A stretch of 34,243 nt of DNA from Thamnocephalis sphaerospora (GCA_003614735.1 KZ992533.1:1-34243); one strand, 5' to 3'; positions 1 to 11,219 are shown, counted from the first letter of the stretch. Program-made: numbers and translations. The notes: generated from the sequence alone by a model not told the origin.

Positions 1-322
1 ATTTCCCTGCAAAAGCATCGTAACCGCTCACCTCAATGCTAGCATGCTGCCTGGCAATGTTGCACCCATAAATTGGCGCAGTGCCAAAAAGTCACGAGCG
101 TAGATCCGCAGGCGAAGCATATAGTTCATGTAACGGCCCCAGTCGCTTTTGTGAACACTAATCATGCCAACTACGCACGGGCCTGTCATATCTCAAAGCC
201 AACATTCATGACCTTGGGAAAGTGCTGCCCATGTCGCGTGGTCGTCACATGTAATATGGTCTACAACAGAGTAATCCGGCTAATGGACGTACGCATTATT
301 GTTTAACCATGGCGTCAGTACT

Positions 323-330
323 TATAAATA
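323..330 (+). promoter_or_regulatory. TATA-like box (TATAAATA)
   Basis: A canonical TATAAATA lies 112 bp upstream of the ATG at 435. Only a 31-codon frame follows on this strand, so the transcript it serves is unknown and could be non-coding. Confidence 0.35.
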
Positions 331-337
331 TGCGCCA

Positions 338-358
338 TCTCTCGCTCCAAACGAGAGA
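338..358. repeat. Small perfect inverted repeat (7-bp arms, 7-nt loop)
   Basis: The arms TCTCTCG and CGAGAGA flank the loop CTCCAAA. It sits just downstream of the TATA-like box, so if that promoter is real the hairpin would lie at or near the transcript 5' end. A regulatory role is inference. Confidence 0.4.
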
Positions 359-654
359 ACAACTACACGCCAAACACGATTAAACCAAGGTTATCATTAG
401 GCACTCAGATAAATACGATTACATATCAGCAAAAATGGTGGTTAAATACGCGCCTCGGAGTGCCAAGATGCGCAACACGGCTAAATCGAGCGGCGAACGT
501 TCGAACGCGTTAAAAACACACATGTCATAGTAAACAGTGATTGCCATTACAGTGAACAGCGCCGAGTTTATTCAAGCTGCGACGATGTTTTTACAGGCGA
601 TGGTGTTTGAGAGCGAACGTTCTGTTTACATCGACAGACCGCATCGATCTGCGC

Positions 655-1356
655 CTAGTGCTTGAGATGTTGCTCCAGGTGGTGGCGCACGCCCTCGCGC
701 TTCTCAAAGTTATGCACAAAGGCCTCAATATGCGGGTAGTCCTTGTGGGCAAAGTCCTTGTTGTCGACGATGATCGAGAAAATGACAAAGTCCGCATAGC
801 TGACCTCGTTACCGAGCAGGAAGGGGCCGTTGTGGCGGCTGAGGTAGTGGTTGATGGCATGGGCGTAACGTGGCCGCTGCTCATCACGGTAGCGGTGCTG
901 GATTCCCTCGTTGGCGCTCGGCGCAATGTGGGCCTTGGAATAGTCGTTGATCCAGTCAAGCGCCACATCGGCGGCGGCATCGATGAGGTACTCATCCTCG
1001 GCGCCGTGAGCGTGGTACTTGCCTGGAACGGACACGCATGCACTTGATTAGCAAGGACTGTGTGGATGTTATCATTGCACCATATTCAGCAACTCACCAA
1101 CGCGACGAGCCAGGTAGCGCAGCGTAGGAAGCAGCTGCGTGTACGAGCGACCGTCAACCTCGACGACTGGCAGGCCGCCGTACGGGGACTTGTTGGACCG
1201 GATCAGCTCCTGGCGGTGGTGGAGCCAGTCGTGCTGGCTGATGCGGTGCGTGTCAAAGCTCACACCGGCATCGGCCAGGAGGAAGTGGATGGGGCCGACA
1301 CGCGCATGCTGCTTGATGTCGAAAAACTGGATGCTGACCTTGTCGGTGATAGTCAT
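655..1356 (-). CDS. Glutathione S-transferase-fold protein, sigma-like, altered active site
   Basis: Two exons (1356-1098 and 1022-655) join across a 75-bp intron (donor GTGAGT, branch TGCTAATC, acceptor CCAG) to give 208 aa, the usual cytosolic GST length. The join restores a continuous YLARRVGKYHA. The ATG at 1356 was chosen because it begins right before the first thioredoxin-fold strand; the same frame runs further upstream but reads like leader. The N-terminal half has the cis-Pro signature LPVVEVDG. The C-terminal half has the helical-domain motif FLLGNEVSYADFVIF. Family members conjugate or isomerise substrates with glutathione in the cytosol. Here, however, the sigma-class catalytic Tyr position looks like Phe11 (IQFFD), the Gln before LP is Gly, and the Ser of the usual QS motif is Leu (TQLL). 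It may therefore be a diverged or non-catalytic member. A TATA box lies about 145 bp upstream. Confidence 0.85.
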
Positions 1357-1500
1357 GATGGAAAATACAAAGGTTGCGGTTGGCTTGAAAGCTTGCGTAG
1401 ACAGGCAGCAGATGGCGGTCGGTACCGGGCGGTGGTGGACAAGAGGCTGTTGGCGGTTGTGGTGAGAAACTGGCGGCAATATCGACAATATTTGCGCGTC

Positions 1501-1508
1501 TTTTTATA
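1501..1508 (-). promoter_or_regulatory. TATA box of the GST-like gene
   Basis: On the minus strand this reads TATAAAAA, about 145 bp upstream of the ATG at 1356, with no other minus-strand ATG-led gene between. Spacing and orientation fit a core promoter for the GST-like gene. Confidence 0.55.
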
Positions 1509-3342
1509 CCTCTCTGGGGGCTAGATAGCCGCAATATACGCAAGGAAGCAAGACATTGCGCCCGGCAGGCGCTGTACACGTGCAATTGCCTTGCGCTACT
1601 TGTGTACACTATTGCATCAGATGCTGCAGTCAGTGCGGCAGGACAACATGGCCAAAAGGGTGACGTGTGCAGCACTCGGGTGATGTGTAATAGGCAGGCC
1701 ATCACGCCACTGGTGCAGCCCCGCATGTGTGGTCGCCTCTGTGGCTGCCAAAACGCCTTATCTTACACGATGATGCCATCAAAGTGCAGGTGTACGCCAC
1801 TTTTCCAGAATTGATTGTCACAAAGAGGGACGTGCGCCCACCCATTTCTGTACGCTATTGGCTACAAGAGCACCTAGATATACCATCTGTAGTGCAAGCA
1901 TTACCGCCCATTCCGCAGTCATTATCGCGCACTTCACAGTCATTACCACACGATGTGCCGGTGTCCGCGCAGCAACAGATACGGCAAAGTGTCACTATTG
2001 CTCAAATTCGTTGCACGTCTGCATTTCCAAAGCATCAGTGTTGGGGAATACCAAGCGCGCAGTGCACCCGTGCCATCCGTCATCCGCAACAGTATCAGCG
2101 ACCCACTGGTCAGGAATGGCACTGATCGGCTGTTGGCCCTGCTGCTGCTGTCGCTGCTGCTGTGGAAACCTGCTATGCGGCTGACGTTGCTGTACTGCAG
2201 CTGCTCGCACGGCTGCACTACACTGCCGTCCAAACTGATTGGTCCGGTGACTCTTTTCCTGGTCGCCGCTGGCCAGTGCGATGAACGTTTTCTGTGCACC
2301 AGTCGTGGTGGGCTGGCACGCTGCACTGCTATTGGCGAGATTCGCGCGGGCCTGTGCGCTCAGACCACCAGGTCGCAACGCAGCACCGACGCTCGCCCCA
2401 ACAGCCGCCGACATACACCATGTGGACGCCCACCAATGCGCTGGGGGTGTCCGTGCTGCCAGCTGCATGCGATGCGTCTGGCTGTCAGTCCTGATAAGGG
2501 TGGTCGCGTCATCAAAGCTGGCTGAACCATCATCATTGCTGAGGCTTGATGCAAGCAAGCAGAGCCGCGCAAACAGCGGCCTGCCCTGATCTTACACCGA
2601 CGCCGCTCACTCGTCTGCCTGTCGTTTGACAACGCTGATGTGCTTTGGCGTCGATCCGCTTTAACATAATGACTGGAGCGCATGCTTCTCTGTCTTAAGA
2701 CCAGTCTAGATGGACCATCCACAGTGGACAAAGCCGAGCGCGCCGAGCTTTGGTAAACCTATTGCCGAATGCTCAAAATTGCAATGCCGCATGTCTACGT
2801 CTGGTAACCGTGGGAACAGCGCAGGTGAGCATGAATACACGTGTTTGTACGCCAGAGGGCCATCTCCTTGCACAAAACGACGGCAATGAAACACCGGTGG
2901 CCCCAGCATGAGCACTGCATCGGCCTCAGCCAGTAGTCATGGCGTCCGTGCCAAAACGGTTGCGATAACCGCACGCTCTTCTACACTGTTGCTTCTGCAG
3001 CTAGTGCTGATGGTGGCAGCACGTGCGATATACGCTGCGGTGACAACAGGCACTTGCATGCAGCCAGACGAAAGCGATTTGGGAGTTTCGACGACAGCGC
3101 AAAAAGCAACCTAGTTTGAAAATCACAACATGTTTAAGCGGTACGGCACGGCACGCTGAACAGTGGCTCGATACGGCATAACATGCTAAATAATATTACA
3201 TACTGGCCCTTCGCCGTCGTGATGTATGCCTGAATGGTGTTATTTTGCAGATGTATAACCTTGCGCCAGTCAGCCCAGAAAGGCATGATCGACGACAGCA
3301 AAGCAGGGTACGCCAGAAGGTTGGAGGCGCCGAGACAAAAGG
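1509..3342. other. 1.8-kb stretch with unresolved ORFs
   Basis: Several open frames exist but none could be assembled with confidence or matched to a family. Plus strand, about 1694-2125: a 140-codon frame without ATG whose first half reads like a folded protein (LILHDDAIKVQVYATFPEL) and whose second half is Pro/Gln-rich. Minus strand, 2558-1995: an Ala/Ser/Gln-rich frame with a Gln-rich run (QQQRQQQQGQQ), also without ATG. Plus strand, 2908-3114: a real ATG and 68 codons with one hydrophobic stretch (LLLLQLVLMVAA). CTG-type triplets at about 2139-2163 account for the Gln or Leu runs, depending on strand. A multi-exon gene or a decayed gene is possible. Confidence 0.35.
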
Positions 3343-6300
3343 TTAGGCATGTACCGTGATTACCGTCTCAATCTCACTGTAGCGTGTGGCGTCATCGACA
3401 TCTGCCTCATCACGCCGGCGCTCCAAATAGAGCAGCGTGCTCTTGAAGTAGCGCAGGACGTGCGGCAATAGCTGCTCGCCTGACACTTCGGTGAGCGCGG
3501 AGGTGGCAGAGCCACGTAGTGCGGTGGCACCGCCGCCCGCAACATCTGTGCCATCCATGTTGCCCAGATTCGTATTGATTAGGTCGATGAGTCCGTTCAC
3601 GTACTTGACCGTAACCTAGAATGCGTAGGCAGTGAGCATGCGTGCCAGTCTCTCCAGTCCACCGCTGTCTGCCCAGCGCTGGCATACCTCAGTGCTGTGG
3701 CGCTCAAAGTAGTAAATGTACCGGTTGAGAATTTCGACAAACAGCTGTACGTTGACCACCGCATCCAGACACGAGTCGGCAATCTTGATGGCGCGATGAA
3801 GAACCTCAATTAGGCGCTTCTCGTCGCGATACAGCTCCGTGGTCTGTAAAGAGATATGTTACAATGAGCATGTGCACCACGATACGCCTCTTGTATAGCT
3901 ATAGCGCATACCTCATCCTCTCCGCGTGCAGCAATAGGCGTGTGCCAGTACAGGTGAGTGCACATGCACACGGCCCGGCACTGATCCGGTCGCTTCAGCA
4001 GCTTTCCGGCGTGCAGGGTGCACTTGCGGCTCAGCGTATCATAGTTGTCTGGACCGAATACGCGCGTGGACTGCAGCGCACCAACAATCATCGACAACGC
4101 CTGGAACTGAGCTCGCGATTCGGAGATGGCCTCCTCGTAGATGGTGAAAGCCTAGGTACGCGTCAGCAGCGCATGAAACAGTGAGCAGCAGCGCTGCGCC
4201 AAACGACCTCTCTGTACCCATGCTCACCTGGACAAAGTAGTCGTAGGCAATCTCCTCAAAGCCGCACTGGTCCGCAGACTGGCCAGCAATGAGGAAGAGG
4301 CGCAGTGCCAAATCGTGGCACTCGACCTTGTTGTACAGTACAGTGATCACCTGGTGCATAAAGCGGAACAGTGTCGAGCACTTTTTGCTCCAATCCTCAT
4401 CCTAGAACGCAGGAATTCGTCAGTATGCATCGCAACAGTCTAACGCTGATGCGATACCGTAGTAGAGCAGACGCAAGGCCACCCTACCGTATCCTCAAGC
4501 GCCTTGTATCGCTGTGCCAGCTTGAGCGACTGCGTGACGATTGACGGAAACGTAAAGCGAATCCTGTCTCCACCGTCCGAAAATTGCTTGCGCACGGCAG
4601 AGAGAAGCTGTAGGAGAGCAGACAACCACAGTGTTTGGTTGCGTCAGAAATGTGCTTTGACACAGGACACGCCGTACACTGCCGCCTTTGCGCAAGCACC
4701 GCTACAGCGTAGTGGCTGTAGTGACAACCGAAAAGCACTTGCCATAAATTGCTCGTCAGCGCTTTCGCTCTGGAACAAGTGCACCAAGCGTGCCATCCAG
4801 CTCTGCTCCTCGAAAAAGTCGTCCTCATCTTGCCGAGATGCAAAGCCGTTGCGAGACGGAAGATCCTTTTGGTCGCGCACCAGCACAGAGCACATCTCCA
4901 GAATGCCGTTGACATCCTCGGTGGTCTCAATGTACGTTTCGTGCTTGAGCATCGAGTTGACGATAGAGTGCGCTACAGCACGGCGCGATGAGTAGTGCTG
5001 CTTTGCAAGGAGCGGCGCGTAGTTGGACAGCGCCAACAGCGTCATGACCGACGGATAGGCCTGGATGGGCGCACACAAGAGTGCAAGAAGGTTTTTGATT
5101 GTGTCCTGGTGCAGGAGATCGGGGCTGCGATGATGGCGGACAACGTGAGCAGCGGTCACAGAGACACTGTTGCATACGGCGCCGACATTTCTGTCCTCAC
5201 CTTTCGCGGAAATCTTCCATCCTCTCACGCGCATAGGCCAGCACGCGATCCACATGCTCCAGTTTATCCGGATAGCAGCTTAGCGTGAGATTGGTCAATG
5301 AGACAAGCATCGCCGTGATATCTTGAATGTTGATGTCGGGCCGAGCCTGCCACACACGACGACCACAATGCAATGCACTAGTTAGCAGATGCCGCTGCAA
5401 TTGCGCAAAAATGCAGCCACGCGCCGCGTACCTTAATGATCTCGTGAATCTCCTCCCAAAAGATTTCAAAGAGCGGGACGTCCTGCGGAATACCGCGCAC
5501 TGCCTTGGCAGTCCGGCGTGATGCTTTTTCGGCACCTTCTTCGCCCCCCGAGTCCACAGCCGTCTCCTCATCGTCCTCGATCTCTTTCTCGCTCTCCTCA
5601 TCCTCATCTTCATCGTCATTAGCATGCTCTTCCGCCTCACGTGCTGCAAAGGCAGCCAGGCGGTCAATCAGGCCAATAATGATATTCTTCACGCTAACGC
5701 GCGGATTGACCTTCTTGCACGTTTCAAGGAAGGGGTGCAGCGTCCGCAGATGAAAGTCGTCTTGGAACACCTGCATGTGTGTCAATCGGTCGTGGTCGTT
5801 CAGTAGACGCACCAAGCACAGCAGCACGCCTATTGCTAGCGTACCTGGATGATAACCTCCATCAAGTATTCCTGCGCAATCATATCGCGGCACTTGACCA
5901 CCTGATCCAAAACTGCCGGCAGGATCGACTACAGGCGCCGTATTTGGTCAGCGCACAGCGCCACTTGGTCAGCCAAAACGTCACTGCCCACCTCCTGGTA
6001 AATATCCAGACCAACGCCATCCAGCTGACTCAAACGGACAAGATTGGTGCCAACCAGAATCCGCAGTTCTTTGCGCTCCATCTCACGACGCTCGCGATCA
6101 CGCGAATGTCCCTGGTGCTGCAGGCGCACCCAAAGTTTGTTCATCTCTGTAAAGTTGATGATAATAAACTTGATGCTGTCCTTGAGATTCCCCTCGGGAC
6201 TGACGGCGAACAGATGGCACGTGGTGTGAGCGCGCCACATCAATCGTACTGCCCAGCCGCTTTCTGCAGCAGCGCGTCGCTCGGAAAATCGATGCTTGCA

Positions 6301-6995
6301 GTGCATTCTCCCACGCATCCGGCAAACACTTACCCTTGGCTATCACCCACTGGCATTTTGTCGCGCGTCATGCCGCTCAAGTAATGGCGGAGAAACAGGC
6401 CGCGTGTCGGATGCTGCACACCACGACTCATCTCCATCATGTCGCGCATCAGCTCCTTGACAGGCGCGCCCTCGACACCCATAAACACCGATCCGACGGT
6501 GATCATCAGATAGAGGCGCGGCACAATGTTGCCAGCGTACTGAACCAGTTCATATAGCTCGGAAAGCTTGTGGCGCCCGCTTTCGTGTGCGTCAATGAGG
6601 TACGTGGTCAGATGACGCAGCGCATCAAAGATGGCCATGTCTAGATGAGCGCAATGCATGATGCCATCGTCAAAGAGTTAACCTGCACTGATGGCACGCC
6701 GCCCGCCCATCACGCCAGTAACAAGGATACAGAGCTCGTAGTAGTTTTTGGGCGTGAGCGCCGAGGTGCGAAGCTCTGCCAGCATGGTGGAGCAGTGCTT
6801 TAGACCATCCATAAGCTTATGTCCGTCCTACCATAGGCGCGCGAAAAGTCAGCCGTTCGAGTCGACGCCGGCGGCCCAGCAGAGGCCGCTTACCAGACAC
6901 TTGCGCATTAGGTGCGCCTGGACTTTGACCACGCCGAGCGCCTCGTCCAGCAGCCGCTGCTGCTCCTCCTGCGTAGGTGGCGAAGAAGTATTCAT
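3343..6995 (-). CDS. VPS35: Retromer subunit VPS35
   Basis: VPS35 is the alpha-solenoid scaffold of retromer, which retrieves cargo from endosomes to the Golgi or plasma membrane. Thirteen exons join in frame to 875 aa (human about 796, yeast about 944): 6995-6894, 6827-6731, 6640-6334, 6199-5992, 5928-5845, 5770-5432, 5346-5201, 5124-4743, 4607-4488, 4401-4228, 4151-3912, 3843-3688, 3615-3343. The VPS26-binding PRLYL motif is at residues 107-111, inside [17 protein letters not shown]. Other family blocks are [55 protein letters not shown] and [11 protein letters not shown]. Intron 8 (4742-4608) has a GCAAGT donor; all others are GT-AG, 63-135 bp. An acidic stretch at residues 312-348 interrupts the solenoid. 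The ATG at 6995 fits the family N-terminus ([11 protein letters not shown]). Every join is supported by alignment remembered from the family, not by RNA. Confidence 0.95.
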
Positions 6996-7411
6996 GGCGT
7001 GTGGCGGCGACAATGGGGTCTCTGGTGCGGATGAGCCGTAGGCTGCCTCGCGGGATCACCGCTGGACAAGTGTGTAGCGGTAGCAGGGCACAGCGTGCTT
7101 CGGTGCAGGACCTGGAAAGCCGAGCACAGCGGTCAGAGGCTGAGCGATGCGCGTAGCGTACAGGGCACAAAAGAGAGTGCGTGTTAAAGGTGCGGTGAGA
7201 GTGGCAGCGTGTGCGTGTGTGTGTGTGTGGGTGTGTGAGCAGGACGACCCTTTGCTAGACGGTCAGACTGTCGCCATCGTCACTGCCAGCGGCATATCGG
7301 GCACCTGACTCGAAAGAAACCGTGTGTCAGCAATCGCGATCGAGCGGAGGCCATGCCCACTGTTTCTTTTTCACCTCTGCACCAGCCAACACCGTCACGC
7401 CGGCCAAGACA
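6996..7411. promoter_or_regulatory. Divergent promoter between VPS35 and the IRC3-like gene
   Basis: This 416-bp stretch separates the two ATGs of a head-to-head pair and must hold both 5' leaders and core promoters. It contains a GT-rich microsatellite and no clear TATA box. The open frames that cross it have no family resemblance. Confidence 0.6.
7209..7237 (+). repeat. GT microsatellite in a divergent promoter
   Basis: An imperfect (GT)n run of about 29 nt is interrupted by a C and an extra G. It lies about 175 bp from the helicase ATG and 214 bp from the VPS35 ATG. Confidence 0.8.
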
Positions 7412-9984
7412 ATGCTACGCGCTGCCCGCCTTGCTCGTCCGTGCGTCGCTGGCACCGGCGTGCTGGCGCGCTCGGCTGTGCGCGGTCACACCGGCGGTCG
7501 CGTGTATCCATTGATGATACCTATAATGCCTTGTGCAAACAGATTCCAGCACGCGCTTGCTTCCAGTGCGACCAGCCTGCCGACAGAGGGCGTGGTGACT
7601 GGCGCTGCGGCCCAGGTGAAACTGCGGCCATACCAGCAAGAATGCATAGACGAGTGTCTGAAGCACTATGCCAAGGGCATTCGCCGCCAGGTGGTGTCAC
7701 TACCCGTTGGTAAGCAGCCCAGGCGATGGCAGCGCACAGTACGCTTTACTCATCGCTACGCGTTAACTGGCGATGTGCAGGCAGTGGCAAGACGGTAGGT
7801 ACCGCGACCGTGGACCATGTCGCGCAACTACGCGTCGCTAACGTGCCCTTTGCACGCACAGGTCATTTTTTCCAACCTTATCACGCGCATCCCGCCACCC
7901 AAGCCCAAGGCGACGCGTACGCTGGTGGTGGCGCATCGTGAAGAGCTGATCATGCAGGCGGCAAAGCAGATTGCGCGCTTTGCACCGCATCTGCGTGTTG
8001 ATGTTGATCAGGGGGTCCGACACGCAATACCCGCTTCGGCCGATGTGGTGGTGGCCTCGGTGCCAACACTGGGTCGCAAGGGATCGTCTCGACTGGAGAA
8101 ATACGATCCAGACGAGTTCAAATGCATCATCATTGACGAGGCGCACCATGCAGCTGCAGCTAGCTACAGGCGCATTCTAGACCATTTCGGCGTAGGCCGT
8201 CCGGAAGCAATTGGGGATGCTGACAAAGACAGTAGCGATGCCATCGCCAAGATGTCGACAGAGACGGACAGCCATGTGTTTGTCTGGGGCTGCTCTGCCA
8301 CGGTACGACGCCACGATCGTGCTCGGCTCGATGGTGCGTTCGACTTTATCGCCTACCACAAAGACTTTATGGAGATGGTCGATGAGCGCTGGTAGGTTCA
8401 TCGGCTTGAGTGCGGCCTCTACCGTTCCAAATTGACGCAATTTACATGCTGGTTGATCATCGCTCAGGCTGTCGGACCTACGTGTGACCACCATCACCAC
8501 CAACGTGGATTTGAACAAGGTGCGCTCGCTTGCCAACGAGTTCCAGCAGAAGCAGCTTTCCAACGCGGTCAACACGCCAGAGCGTAACGAGCTGGTTGTG
8601 CGCAGTTTTCTAGAGTACGGCACTGGTCGACGCTCGATACTTGGCTTTGCGGTGGATGTGCAGCACGTCAAGGATCTAACGGCCGCATTTCGGGCACATG
8701 GCATCGACGCTCGTTACCTAACTGGTACGACGCCGAGCGATGAGCGTGCTGAATTGCTGGAGAATTTCCGTAATCACAGCTTTCCAGTGCTCATCAATTG
8801 CGGCATCCTGACCGAGGGCACCGACATTCCCAATATCGACTGTCTCCTAATGGCACGGCCTACTCGGTCCCAAGTGCTTTTTCAGCAGATGCTGGGTCGT
8901 GGCATGCGCCTGTCTCCTCACAAAAAAGACTGTCTGGTGCTAGACTTTGTGGACAGTGTTCAGCGTCAAAGTCTGGTCACTATTCCTACTCTTCTCGGCC
9001 TAGATGAGCGTGTGGTGCTCAAGGATGAGATAGCAACCGCGGCGATAAAGAGCGCGCAAGAAAAACCCAAGCTGGACGTTGATGGCAAGCATGATATTTG
9101 TTGCGTACCGCCTGTAATGCTGCTGTGCCCATTGCTTACATGCAGCTGTTTTCCTAGACGAGGAAGCGCCAAAAGACGTCAATCTGCTTCGCTCTGTGAC
9201 GGTAACCGAGTATACTTCTTTGGAGGATTTCTCTGGTGGCAAAAGAGAAGCACGGGTGCGCAAGTTATCGCAATACAACTGGCTATGTGTCGGCGATGAT
9301 GCGTATACGCTCTCTCTGCGGGATGCCACCGTTCGTGTGGACCGCGATGAAGGTACGTAACATGGTCATTTGATGGCAGCACCCTGCAATACACCATGGA
9401 TGCTAACGTGCAGCCCGCTCTCTTATATAGGTGCATTTGCAGTGCGTTATCGCGTTCGCCTGGATGCACTTGGTAGGCCGATACGGCCAAAAGACAACGC
9501 CGATCCCCTGCAGCCGCTTGTCAATGCCCAGCCAATGCGTGGCCCCATGGTCAAGCGCGGCTTTACGCGCTACTATACACTTCACGGCCTAAATCTAGAC
9601 ACGCTAGGCGATGCCATCGATGCGGCCGACCGATGGGCCAATGCACGTGGCGGCTTTATACGGGCACATATTTCCTGGAATGCACCATGGCGCAGGCTGC
9701 CTGCCACCGAGACACAGCTTAGATTGCTCCGCAAGCACAATCTCATCCCGCCAGATGCGGTGCCAGCGCAGGCTGATGCAAACACCCAAGGATCGGCTTT
9801 GCCTAAAGCACAACGTGGCTGGACCAAGGGTCGGGCGGCCGATCTGATTACGCGGCTGTTTGAAGGAGGCTTGAAAGAGTGGCGAAAGTATGAAAAAGAA
9901 CGCAAGGACATGGAGGAGCGCACAATGCGGCAGCGCGAAGAGCGCGAAGCGTTTAGCATCCAAGTTGGCCCCATGCATGTCTAG
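7412..9984 (+). CDS. IRC3: Mitochondrial superfamily 2 helicase, IRC3-like
   Basis: Irc3-type enzymes are double-strand-DNA-dependent ATPases that maintain mitochondrial DNA. Six exons (7412-7709, 7781-7794, 7862-8391, 8468-9084, 9158-9352, 9431-9984) give 735 aa. The Arg-rich start MLRAARLARP looks like a mitochondrial presequence. Motifs in order: Q-like RPYQQECI, Walker A GSGKT (100-104), HREEL, DEAH (196-199), SAT (249-251), TEGTDIP and GRGMR (424-428). The family C-terminal block KGRAADLITRLF is present. Exon 2 is only 14 nt and supplies the whole Walker A; skipping it shifts the frame. Intron 4 (9085-9157) is best read with a GC donor (GCAAGC); nearby GT alternatives fit worse, so this junction is less sure than the rest. 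It is convergent with CFD1, with 123 bp between stops. Confidence 0.9.
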
Positions 9985-10107
9985 ACCACCACCTCATCGA
10001 CATGGCACATGGCAAACGTTTTTGCACTGCAGCGTACAATATATTTGCGGTTCCTCATGATGCTACCGTGCATCTTGACTTGCACTACATGCGCTGCCGT
10101 GCTCCAC

Positions 10108-11219
10108 TCACGTCCGTGCTGCCAGCGCCACCACCTTTTCAGCCAGCTCGGTAAACTTGTCCTCGAGAGGATCCTTTTCAATGCCATCGCTACTGATGCT
10201 GCGCGGATCAATAGGCAGACGACCTAGCCGCACCGTGTCTAGTGTTAGTCGCGCCGCAGTTGAGCCTACTTTCCATGCGTTGCTGCTTACTTAGGAATGG
10301 CACATTAAACTCTTCGGCAATGGCCTCACCACCGCCAGACGAAAATACGTTGGCGCACTCCTATGACACGCAGTCCTGTTAGCCACCAACACATCGTATA
10401 TCCCATGCGTCAATGGGCCAACATACCGCACAGTGTGGACACACGTAACCGCTCATGTTTTCTACAACGCCAATCACCGGCAGCTCCACAGTGCGGCAGA
10501 ACGTCAACTCTTTGCGAACATCCGAAAGCGCCACAGCCTGATGATGATGATGAGAGTAGCAGCTGCGTATTAGTCAGCAGCCACCACACCGGCAATATAC
10601 GCCCACTTGCCTGTGGTGTAGTAACGACCACTGCGCCATTGGGTTTGTACTCTTTCAAATTCTCAATAACGGCAAGATGCTCATCCGATGTGCCGGGCGG
10701 TGTATCCACGATCAGATAGTCCAGCTCTCCCCAGCATACATCGCTCAGAAATTGACGGATCATTGCTACGCTGCGTGAGTGACTATCGTCGTATTGCATT
10801 GCTATGCAAGTGCCTACATACCATTCTTCTTTGGACCACGCCACACAACGGCATCATCCTGGTTCTGCAGTAGAAATCCAATCGACATGCAGCAGAGCCG
10901 TTGTGTTTCGTCGGTAAAAACAGGCACCCAGCTAGAAATAAAACGCGGCATTGTCACGTCAGCAGTCGGTAGAAACAGGCCTCATTCCGCCTGCATACCC
11001 CTGCGTAGCTTGGTGCACCTGCCGGCCAGAAACGCCCAGTAGCAGTGGGACACTGGGACCGCAAAGGTCCACGTCCAGCACGCCAACACGATAGCCCAGG
11101 CGCACCAGTGATCGCGCCAAGCGTACCGATACCGTTGACTTGCCAACGCCACCTTTGCCAGACAAAACCAGCAGCACGTTTTCGACAGAAGCCAGCCGCT
11201 CAGCTACCTTGGACGACAT
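10108..11219 (-). CDS. CFD1: Cytosolic Fe-S cluster scaffold ATPase CFD1 (NUBP2 type)
   Basis: Cfd1 pairs with Nbp35 to build 4Fe-4S clusters for cytosolic and nuclear proteins. Six exons (11219-10999, 10931-10822, 10765-10611, 10537-10427, 10360-10291, 10223-10108) give 260 aa; yeast and human orthologues have roughly 270-290. The deviant P-loop GKGGVGKS is at 21-28. Then come [20 protein letters not shown], the switch [10 protein letters not shown], and [12 protein letters not shown] with the cluster-binding CPxC (C195, C198) and a further C201. The absence of the N-terminal four-Cys ferredoxin-like motif separates it from Nbp35. Intron 3 (10610-10538) uses a perfect CAG/GCAAGT donor, i.e. 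GC-AG; the other four are GT-AG, 56-67 bp. The last exon is short and less conserved, but the frame and stop fit. Confidence 0.93.

Larger units (their letters stand above)
1..654. other. Left-edge stretch without a recognised gene
   Basis: No ORF here resembles a known family. On the plus strand there is a TATA-like box (323-330), then a perfect 7-bp inverted repeat with a 7-nt loop (338-358), then an ATG at 435 in a favourable AAA-ATG-G context. That ATG opens a 31-codon basic reading frame ending at 530. This spacing looks like a small transcription unit, but nothing proves translation. The right end would be the 3' flank of the minus-strand GST gene. Confidence 0.4.

Noticed and set aside
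5505-5753. Ser-rich plus-strand ORF opposite VPS35
   Set aside because: It is the reverse complement of the acidic Asp/Glu stretch of VPS35 exon 6; poly-Ser is the expected mirror.
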